Positions 7,572 through 15,753 of a stretch of 32,604 nucleotides of DNA are shown one piece after another (the first letter of the stretch is position 1; each line of letters opens with the position of its first letter). The stretch comes from Sideroxydans sp. (GTDB taxonomy: Bacteria > Pseudomonadota > Gammaproteobacteria > Burkholderiales > Gallionellaceae): assembly GCA_013140695.1 (NCBI GenBank), contig JABFSI010000064.1, positions 1-32,604 of the forward strand, in the 5' to 3' direction. Below the pieces are notes generated by a model. The model made no database searches and was not told where the DNA came from. It was given only the letters and a program-made list of their open reading frames with translations. The position numbers and the translations under genes were made by a program.

Positions 7572-8408
7572 TTAGAAGTTTTTCCCGATGCGCACATTAA
7601 ACCCTACGTTTTTCGTTTCACTTTTGGGCTCGTAGACGCTCACCCCATTTTGCGTGACAACTGAACTCCGCCCTAGCTTCCAATACTCATAATAGGGCTC
7701 TGCTACAAAATACACCGCTCGTGTTAAGCGCATATTGGACGTGATTAACACACGGATTCCCAGCTGACTTTCAGGATAAACACGTGGGGAAGCGTTATAA
7801 GCCCCCTTGAAATCAATACTCATTTCTGGGTGGACGGGTTTCAGCACACCGACGTCTAACATGTGTTGCGCAGTGCCACTTGGGGGGAGCGCCACTTTCG
7901 TGCCAAGCCAAGCATATTTCCATTGATAAGACTCAAATAGCCCCCCTAAAGTAGCGGGCAGAATATCTCTATCCCAACGACGGTAGCCTATTCCGACAAA
8001 AGGCATAACGGGATAGCGCGTGTCCAACCAGCCACCTACTCGCATTGCCATATCGCCTATTTTTTCATCGGTATGCGTGTTGTATGGCGTGCCAAAATTG
8101 GATTGCCCGGTATAAGCAACCTGCCCTTGGTGATAACTCCACTTTGTTTCAATCTCCCAATGATGGCGTTTAACCGTGGCCTTTAACGTGCCCCCCAGTA
8201 TTCCCCCCATCTCGGTATCCAAATGACTCCCCGCATCGGAAAACTCGGAGTAATTAAAACGTAAAGCAGCCATCCCCACTTCTATCGTTCCTGCTTGCTC
8301 TGCGGCCACCGATATTCGACCGCACACCATGCATACAACAAAAAAAAGAGCGCCAACCAAATTGGCGCTCTTTTTACTTCTGATGCATGAACTCAAAGTG
8401 CAGCCCAT
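7572..8408 (-). CDS. Outer-membrane beta-barrel protein (unknown function)
   Basis: 278 residues. A signal peptide (KK, hydrophobic residues about 17-29, cleavage near VAA-E) precedes a series of amphipathic beta strands rich in Tyr/Trp/Gly, e.g. PFVGIGYRRWDRD and YFVAEPYYEYWKLG, and it ends in Phe (KNF), the usual barrel insertion signal. No specific family recognised. The first ATG overlaps the end of the upstream lipoprotein gene by 16 bp, and the intrinsic terminator of that gene lies inside the signal-peptide codons. A downstream ATG (codon 27) would lose the export signal; an in-frame TTG at codon 17 is a possible alternative. Expression may depend on terminator read-through or an internal promoter. 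Confidence 0.7.
   Translation of the reverse strand: MGCTLSSCIRSKKSANLVGALFFVVCMVCGRISVAAEQAGTIEVGMAALRFNYSEFSDAGSHLDTEMGGILGGTLKATVKRHHWEIETKWSYHQGQVAYTGQSNFGTPYNTHTDEKIGDMAMRVGGWLDTRYPVMPFVGIGYRRWDRDILPATLGGLFESYQWKYAWLGTKVALPPSGTAQHMLDVGVLKPVHPEMSIDFKGAYNASPRVYPESQLGIRVLITSNMRLTRAVYFVAEPYYEYWKLGRSSVVTQNGVSVYEPKSETKNVGFNVRIGKNF
8343..8375 (-). terminator. Intrinsic terminator of the lipoprotein gene, inside the next CDS
   Basis: 14-bp stem AAAAAGAGCGCCAA with a 5-nt loop, followed on the minus strand by a run of T. It begins 18 bp after the lipoprotein stop. It lies wholly within the signal-peptide codons of the downstream barrel protein. Confidence 0.85.
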
Positions 8409-9418
8409 GTTGTAGAAGCCAGCGTGACTGGGGCAATAGAACCCGCAGCCCCGTCCTCATCAACAACTTGGGTGACAGTTGTACCATCTGCTTGCGCGGT
8501 CAATGTCAGCGTACTACCCCCAGCGCCAGTAATTGTCATCACGCCCGCTGTTGGGTCGCCAGCCCCTGTACCGGTGAATTGGGTAGGAGTCGCAATCGTA
8601 ACAGAACCACCCATTGCGGCATCCGCTGTTGTCATACCAATCCCGAAGCCATATCCCGAAGTTGAAATGGTGTCGCTGAAACTAATCGAGTAATTACTCA
8701 TCTGGCTTGTTCCATCTATAGAGCTCACAGTCGTCAGCGAAGTCCCCGACATTGTTCCTGTCGTGGTGTCCCCATCATCACTGGTAGCAAAAGTAATATC
8801 ACCATTCATGGAGTCCTTCGCATTAGTCGCAACATCCGTAGAGCTAAAGTTAACAAAAGTCATCTTGAAACTAGCTGTGAGCGGCGCTCCTGGCGTACCC
8901 GCAGTCCCCATTTGCCCACTCAAACTAGTAATGGCAAACGTCAAACTACCATTTTCAACGGTGGCACCATCACTGCACGCAGCAAAATTTATTGTCAGGC
9001 TGTCACCATTGCCCATGGTCCCATCACCATTCACGTCATTCATACTCATACTGACTGTGCCGCTAGTCGCACAAGCTGTTGCAGGCACATTAGTCACCGC
9101 GCCCAGCACAGAGGGACTTAATTTAGCATTGCGTGCTCGCGCAAAGTTCATCAGGGCGATGTCTTTCACACTGCGACGGTTTGACGATGATGTGACCATC
9201 GCCCCCACCGCGCTAGCCTGCCCACTTTGATTTACCGCCGCTTGAGATGAATTCACCGCGCCTTTAGCAACAGTGGAAGCGTTAGCAGCGGTTATTTTGA
9301 CGGCGGCTGTTGGAATGCCCGAAGCAGCGGGGGCTGCGCTTGTCTTACTTCCGCCACCGCATCCTGCTGCCAGCGCGGCGACGCAAGAGGCAGCTACGAT
9401 TAATCTAAAATTGTTCAT
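8393..9418 (-). CDS. Ser/Thr/Gly-rich lipoprotein, function unknown
   Basis: 341 residues. GGAG stands a few bases before the ATG. Lipoprotein signal with lipobox A-A-G-C (Cys20) and Gly run. The mature part is low in charged residues and rich in Ser, Thr, Gly and Ala, with acidic DVNGDGTMGNGDS, which resembles a calcium-binding DxDxDG loop, around residue 130. Alternating short strands suggest a beta fold at the cell surface. No family recognised. It ends in a strong intrinsic terminator that sits inside the next gene. The isolated upstream region (9419-9620) separates it from the divergent porin gene. Confidence 0.75.
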   Translation of the reverse strand: MNNFRLIVAASCVAALAAGCGGGSKTSAAPAASGIPTAAVKITAANASTVAKGAVNSSQAAVNQSGQASAVGAMVTSSSNRRSVKDIALMNFARARNAKLSPSVLGAVTNVPATACATSGTVSMSMNDVNGDGTMGNGDSLTINFAACSDGATVENGSLTFAITSLSGQMGTAGTPGAPLTASFKMTFVNFSSTDVATNAKDSMNGDITFATSDDGDTTTGTMSGTSLTTVSSIDGTSQMSNYSISFSDTISTSGYGFGIGMTTADAAMGGSVTIATPTQFTGTGAGDPTAGVMTITGAGGSTLTLTAQADGTTVTQVVDEDGAAGSIAPVTLASTTWAAL

Positions 9419-9620
9419 TGCTTATCTCCTTCACGGTTTAGGTTTTACATCACAATAAATAAAATGCAGGAGAATGCTACTCCCCTCATCAACAACTGAA
9501 AATAGTCTGTTCGGTCTATACCTGACAAAAAAGCCATCCTCGGAATAGCCACAAGCAAAATGGGACAGACCGCTTCTATTTGTTAGAATTAAAGCATCAC
9601 TCATTGCATTGGGAACGTCC

Positions 9621-10853
9621 ATGTACATTTTTTCGCGTTATCTCCCTATTTTCTCATTTGTTTTCGCTAGTTTTTCCACATTAAGCGTGGCAGATGAATA
9701 CCATTACAACAATATGTTAATCGGTGATCGCGCCTCGGGTATGGGCGGTGCTTATACCGCCATATCCGACGATGCAACAGGCATGTTTTACAACCCAGCG
9801 GGTATTCTTTATGTAGGCGAACGCAACTTTTCAGCGAGCGTGAATGCCTATTATTCGCAATCCAAAAAATACGAAAACGTGATCGGCAATCGCCCTTTTG
9901 AACGAAATTCGTCCGCCTTGTTGGCCAATTTCTTTGGCATCGTTAAACCGATGGGTAATTTCAAAGTTGGCTTCTCTTATGCAGTGCCCGATGCGGTAAG
10001 TGAAGATCAGAATCAGAACTTTAGTAATGTTTCTGGATCCGTGTCTCGCTTCACCATGAATTTGAATAATCGCGACAGCACCTACAATTTTGGCCCTTCA
10101 ATTGCAGCAGAATTGAGTAGCGACTTATCAGTAGGACTATCGCTTTATATTCACAAACGCGATGTTCAGCTTATTCTGAATCAATTCCAAGAGCGCACTG
10201 ATGGCAGCAATCAATGGTCAAATTACTATTTCAAGTTAAGTGAGACGGGAACGCGCCCCGTGCTGGGTGTTATGTGGTCTCCTGTAGACAAGCTTTCGTT
10301 AGGAGCATCGCTCTCACAAACATGGGTTCTTGCGGCAAATGGACAAGGTCAGTCGACCTGCTGGGACTCCATCGCAGCTGTATGTAATGCCACTATTTTG
10401 CAAGCACCGAGTATCACAAGTTTTACAGCCAAACGTAAATATCCCCTGCGAATGGCAGTGGGGGCTGCCTACTTTCCAGATAGCAATTTAATTTTGTCTG
10501 GCGATGTAACTTACAACGCTGCCGTCACTGATGCCAATTATGGTAATAAAGAAGGCACACTGAATATGGCCATTGGCACGGAATACTATTTAAATAAAAA
10601 CTGGGCGGTGCGCACTGGTGGATATACCAATATGGCGAATACGCCCGTTATTCAGGCGGGTGTCACTTCAATTGAAGAAAGAATTAATTTGTATGGTGTC
10701 AGTTTAAGCGTTTCAAATTTTACGAATGGCTCGTCCATCACGTTAGGAACAAGTATTAACTATGGCAAAGGGAAATCACAAATTTTGAACAATACCAGCG
10801 TTCAAGATGCCACTACACTAGGTTGGTTGATGTTCTTATCTTCATCGTATTGA
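9621..10853 (+). CDS. OmpP1/FadL-family outer-membrane transporter
   Basis: 410 residues from the ATG; an in-frame TTG four codons earlier is less likely. A signal peptide of about 24 residues (hydrophobic core, cleavage near SVA-DEY) precedes the family signature: RASGMGGAYTAISDDATGMFYNPAGI, with the NPAG motif of the FadL hatch region. The rest is beta-barrel-like and ends in LSSSY with a terminal aromatic residue. FadL-like proteins pass hydrophobic compounds (fatty acids, aromatic hydrocarbons) across the outer membrane; the substrate here is unknown. Its stop is one base from the stop of the convergent M48 gene, with no terminator between them, so the two transcripts probably overlap. 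Confidence 0.88.
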   Translation: MYIFSRYLPIFSFVFASFSTLSVADEYHYNNMLIGDRASGMGGAYTAISDDATGMFYNPAGILYVGERNFSASVNAYYSQSKKYENVIGNRPFERNSSALLANFFGIVKPMGNFKVGFSYAVPDAVSEDQNQNFSNVSGSVSRFTMNLNNRDSTYNFGPSIAAELSSDLSVGLSLYIHKRDVQLILNQFQERTDGSNQWSNYYFKLSETGTRPVLGVMWSPVDKLSLGASLSQTWVLAANGQGQSTCWDSIAAVCNATILQAPSITSFTAKRKYPLRMAVGAAYFPDSNLILSGDVTYNAAVTDANYGNKEGTLNMAIGTEYYLNKNWAVRTGGYTNMANTPVIQAGVTSIEERINLYGVSLSVSNFTNGSSITLGTSINYGKGKSQILNNTSVQDATTLGWLMFLSSSY

Positions 10854-10854
10854 A

Positions 10855-11700
10855 CTAGCGTGACATCCGAAGGCCTTGGGTTGAATTCACAAAGCGCGCT
10901 TCAAATTTTGATTGCTTTGCGATTTCAATACCATCCGTTGCAATCAGTGATTGTATTTGCGCAACTCTAAAAGCAAACGTTGGATGGGTGTCTTCGCTCG
11001 AAACAGCTTTCTCTTTAAGCGGCTGAATGCGATTAAGATAACGCGCTAATGCACCAGCATCATAGCCACCTAATGTATTGAGCGTGACGGACACACGGTC
11101 TGATTGCAATTCATCCTCTCGTTTGTAGGCATCCTTAAAAACCATCTCAAAGCCTTTATCCACGGCCTGTCCAAACGCGGCACGTGCAGACTCCGAACTC
11201 CCTCCAACCAAACGCGCCAAGCCCGTAACGGCTGAATTATCATCCCCCTTAATTTTAAGTTCCTTCACCACATGCATTTCGACAACGTGACCGATTTCAT
11301 GCGCTAACACTCCAGCTAACTCGGCCTCATCTCGCATAAGTTTCAACGCACCTTGAGTGATAAAAACATAACCTCCAGGAGCTGCGTACGCATTGATTTC
11401 ATCTGTATTGAGAACCGAAAAATGAAAATCAAGTTCAGGTCGATTCGTGTTGCGCACCAAGGCAAGGCCCACAAGGTTGATGTATTTAATTAACTCGGCA
11501 TCATTACTCGCTTTATAACGTCCCAGAATACGCGCAGCAATCTCTCGCCCAAAAGAAACTTCAGCTGATATGTCGCTCACTGTCACGTCCACCACGGACG
11601 AGCTACGTTCACGCCAGCCTTGCTCAGCAGCCGATGCACTGTGGCTTCCAAACACTGAAGTAATCATCACGGCTAATAAAGTACGACTAAATGGATTCAT
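10855..11700 (-). CDS. Periplasmic M48-family zinc metalloprotease
   Basis: 281 residues with a signal peptide (cleavage near ASA-AEQ). The M48 domain shows INAYAAPGGYVFITQGAL, then the zinc motif HEIGH (His134, Glu135, His138) and the third-ligand region EDELQSD (Glu197 likely). Family members such as BepA and LoiP (YggG) act in outer-membrane protein quality control. It is shorter than BepA and lacks its TPR domain, so it is closer to LoiP. The ATG overlaps the stop of the SH3 gene (ATGA), so translation is coupled. Third gene of the cyclase-SH3-M48 operon. Confidence 0.9.
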   Translation of the reverse strand: MNPFSRTLLAVMITSVFGSHSASAAEQGWRERSSSVVDVTVSDISAEVSFGREIAARILGRYKASNDAELIKYINLVGLALVRNTNRPELDFHFSVLNTDEINAYAAPGGYVFITQGALKLMRDEAELAGVLAHEIGHVVEMHVVKELKIKGDDNSAVTGLARLVGGSSESARAAFGQAVDKGFEMVFKDAYKREDELQSDRVSVTLNTLGGYDAGALARYLNRIQPLKEKAVSSEDTHPTFAFRVAQIQSLIATDGIEIAKQSKFEARFVNSTQGLRMSR

Positions 11701-12185
11701 TTCTTTTCACTCTCTACGAAATGAGTTACTTCATCTTCTTTAACAAGCGTCGATTCCATTTTAGTCACCGCGCTGTAATCGGCTTTATTCTCTTCATCAG
11801 CGCGTTTCCTATCTTCCTTGGTCAAGCCTCGCGCGGCAGCCGCACTTGAGAAAGAAGAAGCTCGGCGACGCACCCCATTATTAATCGCAACATCTTCCGC
11901 CCTCACCACTTCGAGCTTATTAAGTGGCGCATGGTTAGCCACCAGCAAAGCGGACACATAGCCCTGTTTGCCATTGCGAGTAATTTTTATCCAGTTACCT
12001 AGTCTTTTAGGTGCATTAAATTTATCGCCTCTTTTTAATGTTGCAATCACTTCTGATTGAAACGAGGGTTGAGACATAACTTTAGCCGTGGCACTTTGCA
12101 CAAAATAAATCGAATCCGCAAAAACGGGGAAAGCGCATAAAGCCCCAAGAAAAATACCTATAATTGAATGGAATAAGTGTTTCAA
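11697..12185 (-). CDS. Exported SH3-domain protein
   Basis: 162 residues. An ATG lies seven codons upstream, but the AAGGAG falls inside that extension, six bases before a TTG; the TTG is therefore the likely start and gives a clean signal peptide (KHLFHSIIGIFLGALCAFPVFA, cut before DSI). Residues about 25-85 form a bacterial SH3 domain: AKVMSQPSFQSEVIATLKRGDKF and NWIKITRNGKQGYVSALLV. Such domains bind cell-wall peptides or protein partners. The tail is charged and probably disordered (RRRASSFSSAAAARG). It lies between the cyclase and the protease in one operon, 33 bp after the cyclase. Confidence 0.82.
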   Translation of the reverse strand: MKHLFHSIIGIFLGALCAFPVFADSIYFVQSATAKVMSQPSFQSEVIATLKRGDKFNAPKRLGNWIKITRNGKQGYVSALLVANHAPLNKLEVVRAEDVAINNGVRRRASSFSSAAAARGLTKEDRKRADEENKADYSAVTKMESTLVKEDEVTHFVESEKK

Positions 12186-12218
12186 AATAATCTCCTTTTT
12201 AACCATGAATAGAGTATG

Positions 12219-14144
12219 TCAGGCCGTATATATATCCACGGCTTGCTCTCTACCCTTAACAGTGACATTGCCTACCCTCCTGCAATCTATTTTGTCTTTT
12301 ACTTGCTCATAAGTGTATTGCGAAAACAGCAAAGGTGTTTTTTGTTCTTTGGTAATGCTTTCTAAACGCGAAGCCAGATTCACAGCATCACCCACAATGG
12401 TGTAATTCTTTTTTTGTTCAGAACCAATGTTTCCAATAGTGGCCATACCTGTATTAATTCCCACTCCAATTTTAATTTCGTGCTTAAAGCCGCGTTCTTT
12501 TAATATCCGATTCACTTCATCTAGACCTTGAATCATCTCCCGTCCCGCCAATACAGCTTGTTCGGCATGATTGTGAGTTTCAACAGGCGCCCCCCAAAAT
12601 GCCATCACCGCATCGCCAATATATTTATCTATGGTGCCGTTGTGCTTAAGAATGATGCCCGCCATCACCGTGAAATGCACATTCAACATTTCCACAATTT
12701 CCTCAGGCGTGGTGGTTTCCGACATCGTAGTAAATCCGCGAATGTCAGAAAATAAAACGGTGATTTCCACCTTTTTGCCAGAGCTGGACTTTAGATATTT
12801 CTGATAATTATTTAGAACTTCGTTCAATACATCTTTAGAGACATATTGAGTAAAGAGGTGAGCAACGCGACGTTTTTCCGCACCTTCAGTAAAACTTAAA
12901 TATCCAAATGAAAGAAAACTAGTGAGAAAAGTAGCCGTCAAAAAAGGCACGAATTCAACTTGCTGATTAGACTTGAAAGAGAGAATGACGTAAGCAACGT
13001 AGAAGACTAACAACACGAGCGGAATCAAAATTCGATAGCGTAGCTGCCGAGAAAACAGCACTGCCCAAACCGTGACAAATACGCCCAGCACAATGGATAG
13101 GTAAGTCACCCGACGGTCAGGAGGATTCATAAAATCATCAAGCAAATAATTATTCGCGAAAAATGCATGCAACATGACGCCAGGCGCACTCGGATGCATA
13201 GGGATAGACTTCAAATCAGCCGTTCCAATAGCACTCGCACCAATAAAAATGATGCTGTCTTTGAACACTTCTGGATTGACCAGGAGATTTTCTACCTCGC
13301 CTTGCCTAATTTTTTGTAACGACGCAAAAATGCCACTCATCGAATAAGTATCCACCTTGCGCAAGTCATACATATTGATGAGTACATTGCCATTCTCATC
13401 TAATGGAATATGACGATCATTCAACTCAATCGCATCAGGGGTAAATTTAACGGCGGTGCGCGCATCCACAAAAGGCGCCAATCCTAATACGGGAAAATAA
13501 TTTCCTTGATACTCGCGCAACGGTTTTGTTCTTCGATACGTGCTATCGCTATCTGGTGCAAACTCAACGACAGCGATTCCTTTTGATGCCTCTGACAACC
13601 CCTGAATAGGTAAAGCGTAATCATTATTTTCAGTCCCCATTTGAATGGGTTGCATCCCACTAATTTGCTTCACACTAAATCGATTCGCCAACTCTTTAGG
13701 AAACGGTACGCCTAGCATCGCCACGCTTGCATCTTGAGTATCTGACTCCTCTTTCAGAATCATCAGACTGTGGTACACGTTTTGAGAGTGGCGAGTCGCC
13801 GCGATTAGCGCATCATCATTAAATTTATTCTGTTTTTCCAAAAATAAAACATCAAACAACACTGATTTAGCGCCGCCCATCTCCAAAAAATCCAACAAAT
13901 CAGACCAAATAGCCCTTGGCCAAGGCCATCTGCCTGCCAACTCACTCATTGATTTAAGCGAGGCCTCATCTACCAAAATCACTTTTACATTTGGGTGTAC
14001 AGGTTTTTCAGTGCGTAATAGTTTGGCTTGAAAATCGTAGGCAACCAACTCTGGTTTCAAGAAGTAGTCGTGTTGATATGCCACGAGCGTGATTATGAAA
14101 ATCACAATGGCGATGAGGAAAGAGATAACAACTTTGGAGCGCAT
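12219..14144 (-). CDS. CHASE2-domain class III adenylate cyclase
   Basis: 641 residues. Layout: one transmembrane helix (about 5-23), an extracytoplasmic CHASE2 sensor (about 25-330, with NVKVILVDEASL and GRWPWPRAIWSDLLDFL), three transmembrane helices (about 345-420), then the catalytic domain (about 455-641). The cyclase core is complete: FSDIRGFT with metal Asp, DKYIGDAVMAFWGAP with second metal Asp and substrate Lys, and VGDAVNLASRLE carrying the adenine-selecting Asp and the Asn/Arg transition-state pair. It should make cAMP in response to a periplasmic signal. First gene of an operon with an SH3 protein and an M48 protease. A dyad AGTGCA-N7-TGCACT lies 20 bp upstream of the start. The mobile element inserted about 90 bp upstream, so its promoter region may be altered. 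Confidence 0.92.
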   Translation of the reverse strand: MRSKVVISFLIAIVIFIITLVAYQHDYFLKPELVAYDFQAKLLRTEKPVHPNVKVILVDEASLKSMSELAGRWPWPRAIWSDLLDFLEMGGAKSVLFDVLFLEKQNKFNDDALIAATRHSQNVYHSLMILKEESDTQDASVAMLGVPFPKELANRFSVKQISGMQPIQMGTENNDYALPIQGLSEASKGIAVVEFAPDSDSTYRRTKPLREYQGNYFPVLGLAPFVDARTAVKFTPDAIELNDRHIPLDENGNVLINMYDLRKVDTYSMSGIFASLQKIRQGEVENLLVNPEVFKDSIIFIGASAIGTADLKSIPMHPSAPGVMLHAFFANNYLLDDFMNPPDRRVTYLSIVLGVFVTVWAVLFSRQLRYRILIPLVLLVFYVAYVILSFKSNQQVEFVPFLTATFLTSFLSFGYLSFTEGAEKRRVAHLFTQYVSKDVLNEVLNNYQKYLKSSSGKKVEITVLFSDIRGFTTMSETTTPEEIVEMLNVHFTVMAGIILKHNGTIDKYIGDAVMAFWGAPVETHNHAEQAVLAGREMIQGLDEVNRILKERGFKHEIKIGVGINTGMATIGNIGSEQKKNYTIVGDAVNLASRLESITKEQKTPLLFSQYTYEQVKDKIDCRRVGNVTVKGREQAVDIYTA

Positions 14145-14163
14145 TTGGGCTGGAAAAAAATTA

Positions 14164-14182
14164 AGTGCATAAATTCTGCACT
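14164..14182. promoter_or_regulatory. Dyad AGTGCA-N7-TGCACT upstream of the cyclase gene
   Basis: Perfect 6-bp half-sites with 7-bp centre, 20 bp before the cyclase ATG, where a bound repressor would block initiation. It matches the half-sites and spacing of the dyad at 6613-6631. Confidence 0.4.
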
Positions 14183-14233
14183 AAATTTCGGCCTAATGTT
14201 TGAGTTTAATGGGAGTGAAATACGAGAAGGTGA

Positions 14234-14278
14234 TGGGGTGATCGATGGGGCTCGAACCCACGACAACTGGAATCACAA
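14234..14278 (-). repeat. Displaced tRNA-His 3' fragment (left attachment site)
   Basis: 45 bp identical to the 3' part of the intact tRNA-His at 26022-26066: CCA, acceptor 3' strand, T arm, variable loop and the anticodon-stem 3' side, up to and including the GTG anticodon. Homology ends in the anticodon loop; beyond it the sequence belongs to the element. This is the footprint of integration by a tRNA-targeting tyrosine recombinase, whose gene begins about 100 bp away. Confidence 0.93.
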
Positions 14279-14352
14279 GACTCATATTTATTTTAATTAA
14301 CCGCCTTATTTGACAAGGATTACAGGCCTAATTACTATCCTAATTCGCAGTG

Positions 14353-14372
14353 TCGGGGACAAAACGGGGACA
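14353..14372 (+). repeat. GGGGACA direct repeat, left copy
   Basis: TCGGGGACAAAACGGGGACA, two GGGGACA units one helical turn (11 bp) apart, directly before the integrase start and also forming its ribosome-site region. Identical 20 bp occur near the right end of the element. Candidate arm-type recombinase or excisionase binding site. Confidence 0.6.
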
Positions 14373-14375
14373 GTC

Positions 14376-15398
14376 ATGGCAACTTTTGAGCAGCGGGACA
14401 ATGGTTGGTGGCAAGCAAAAATTAGACGCAAAGGTTATCCCCCACAGTCAAAATCATTTGAGTTGAAAAGTGATGCGGTATCTTGGGCGCGCGATATTGA
14501 AAACAAAATGGATAGGAGTGTATTCACCGACCGTAGCGAGGCAGAAGCCACCACGCTGCTAGAAGCGCTAAATAGATACGAACGCGAAGTGTCTATTCTC
14601 AAAGATGGTCACGGGGTAGAAAAATATCGTATTGGTATATGGCGCGCCGATCCACTTGCAAAACGCAGCATGGCAAATTTGCGCAGCCCCGATTTTGCTA
14701 AATGGCGAGATAACCGACTTAAACAATCCGCCCCCTCCACAGTACGTAAAGACCTCGCCGTCATCTCTCACCTCTTTACGGTAGCAATCAAGGAATGGGG
14801 ATTCGCCATATCCAATCCAATCAAAAACCTTACCTTACCCAAGGAAGACAATGCGCGCGAGCGTAGGCTTGAAGGTAATGAGGAATATCGTCTTATCAGC
14901 GCACTCGCCAACTCTGGTGCAGGCAATAGAGTTAACCATTGGATGAAGCCATTGGTTGAATTTGCGATTGAAACAGGTGCAAGGCAAAGTGAGTTACTTG
15001 CATTGAAATGGACTGATATAGATTTAACAAAAGCGGTGGCGCGCGTTCACGGTCAGGATAGACCTGATGGTAAGAGTCGCACAAAAAACGGCGACAAATA
15101 CCGTGATATTCCCTTATCAAGCAAGGCAAAGTTCATTTTATCGACAATGCCACGCAGCATGAACGGCAAAGTATTCCCAACAACGGTTAGCGCAGTTAAA
15201 CAAGCATTCGTTCGCGCATGTAACCGAGCAGGCATTGAGAATTTACACTTCCACGACTTGAGACACGAAGCCACTACCCGATTAGCTGAAAAACTGGCTA
15301 TGCATGAGCTAATGAAAGTTACGGGGCACAAGGATACTCGGATGCTGGCGCGCTACTACCATCCGAGAGCCGAAGACTTGGCCAAGAAGTTGGCTTAA
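14376..15398 (+). CDS. Tyrosine recombinase / integrase of the element
   Basis: 340 residues. An upstream extension exists, but the ATG at MATFEQRDNGWWQAKIRRKG follows a GGGG ribosome-site-like run and starts the usual arm-binding domain. The central core-binding part (about 60-155) is followed by the catalytic domain with the full set of residues: Arg203 in ETGARQSELLAL, Lys237 in RTKNGDKYRDIP, HDLRH (His293, Arg296), TGHKD (His318) and the nucleophile Tyr327 in LARYYHP. It would carry out site-specific recombination between tRNA-His and the element, consistent with the att repeats. Intact. Confidence 0.93.
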   Translation: MATFEQRDNGWWQAKIRRKGYPPQSKSFELKSDAVSWARDIENKMDRSVFTDRSEAEATTLLEALNRYEREVSILKDGHGVEKYRIGIWRADPLAKRSMANLRSPDFAKWRDNRLKQSAPSTVRKDLAVISHLFTVAIKEWGFAISNPIKNLTLPKEDNARERRLEGNEEYRLISALANSGAGNRVNHWMKPLVEFAIETGARQSELLALKWTDIDLTKAVARVHGQDRPDGKSRTKNGDKYRDIPLSSKAKFILSTMPRSMNGKVFPTTVSAVKQAFVRACNRAGIENLHFHDLRHEATTRLAEKLAMHELMKVTGHKDTRMLARYYHPRAEDLAKKLA

Positions 15399-15422
15399 TT
15401 GCCTCTTCAAACAACCTTATTA

Positions 15423-15447
15423 TGTATATACAAAGTAGTGGTACAAT
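15423..15447 (+). promoter_or_regulatory. Candidate brnTA promoter/operator
   Basis: A perfect palindrome TGTATATACA (15423-15432) sits just upstream of a TACAAT -10 box (15442-15447). The -10 lies 6 bp before the brnT ATG, and no ribosome site is visible, so the mRNA may be leaderless. BrnA antitoxins are ribbon-helix-helix repressors of their own promoters, which makes the palindrome a natural operator candidate. Confidence 0.45.
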
Positions 15448-15453
15448 AAAAGT

Positions 15454-15753
15454 ATGGAACGGATATTTGAGTGGGGCCTAACAAAAGCAGCAAGCAATCT
15501 CAAGAAGCATCACGTGAGCTTCGAGATTGCGACTCGCGTTTTTGCAGACCCGTTCGCAATAATTAAGCAAGACCGCATCGAGGATGGGGAATGTCGCTGG
15601 CAAACCTTAGGCATTGCAGATGGTTACCTGTTGCTTTTGGTAGCTCATACTGTCCAAGACGACGAGAGTGGAATCGAGATAATCCGAATTATTTCGGCAA
15701 GACGTGCCGATCCAAAAGAAAGGAAGCGCTATGAGCAAAACCGTTCGCTATAA
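15454..15753 (+). CDS. brnT: BrnT-family toxin (type II toxin-antitoxin)
   Basis: 99 residues. Family hallmarks: FEWGLTKAASNLKKHHVSFEIATRVFADP at the start, a central RWQTLG-ADGYLLLLVAHT strand pair and the closing IRIISARRADPKERKRYE. BrnT is a RelE-fold ribonuclease that stops translation; BrnA binds and neutralises it and represses the operon. The antitoxin gene follows and overlaps by 23 bp, the usual BrnT-BrnA order. In this context it probably stabilises the element against loss. All recognisable conserved segments are present. Confidence 0.92.
   Translation: MERIFEWGLTKAASNLKKHHVSFEIATRVFADPFAIIKQDRIEDGECRWQTLGIADGYLLLLVAHTVQDDESGIEIIRIISARRADPKERKRYEQNRSL

Noticed and set aside
9431..9628. 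A 65-codon minus-strand frame between the lipoprotein and porin genes
   Set aside because: Overlaps the porin start and its upstream region; no ribosome site or family features.
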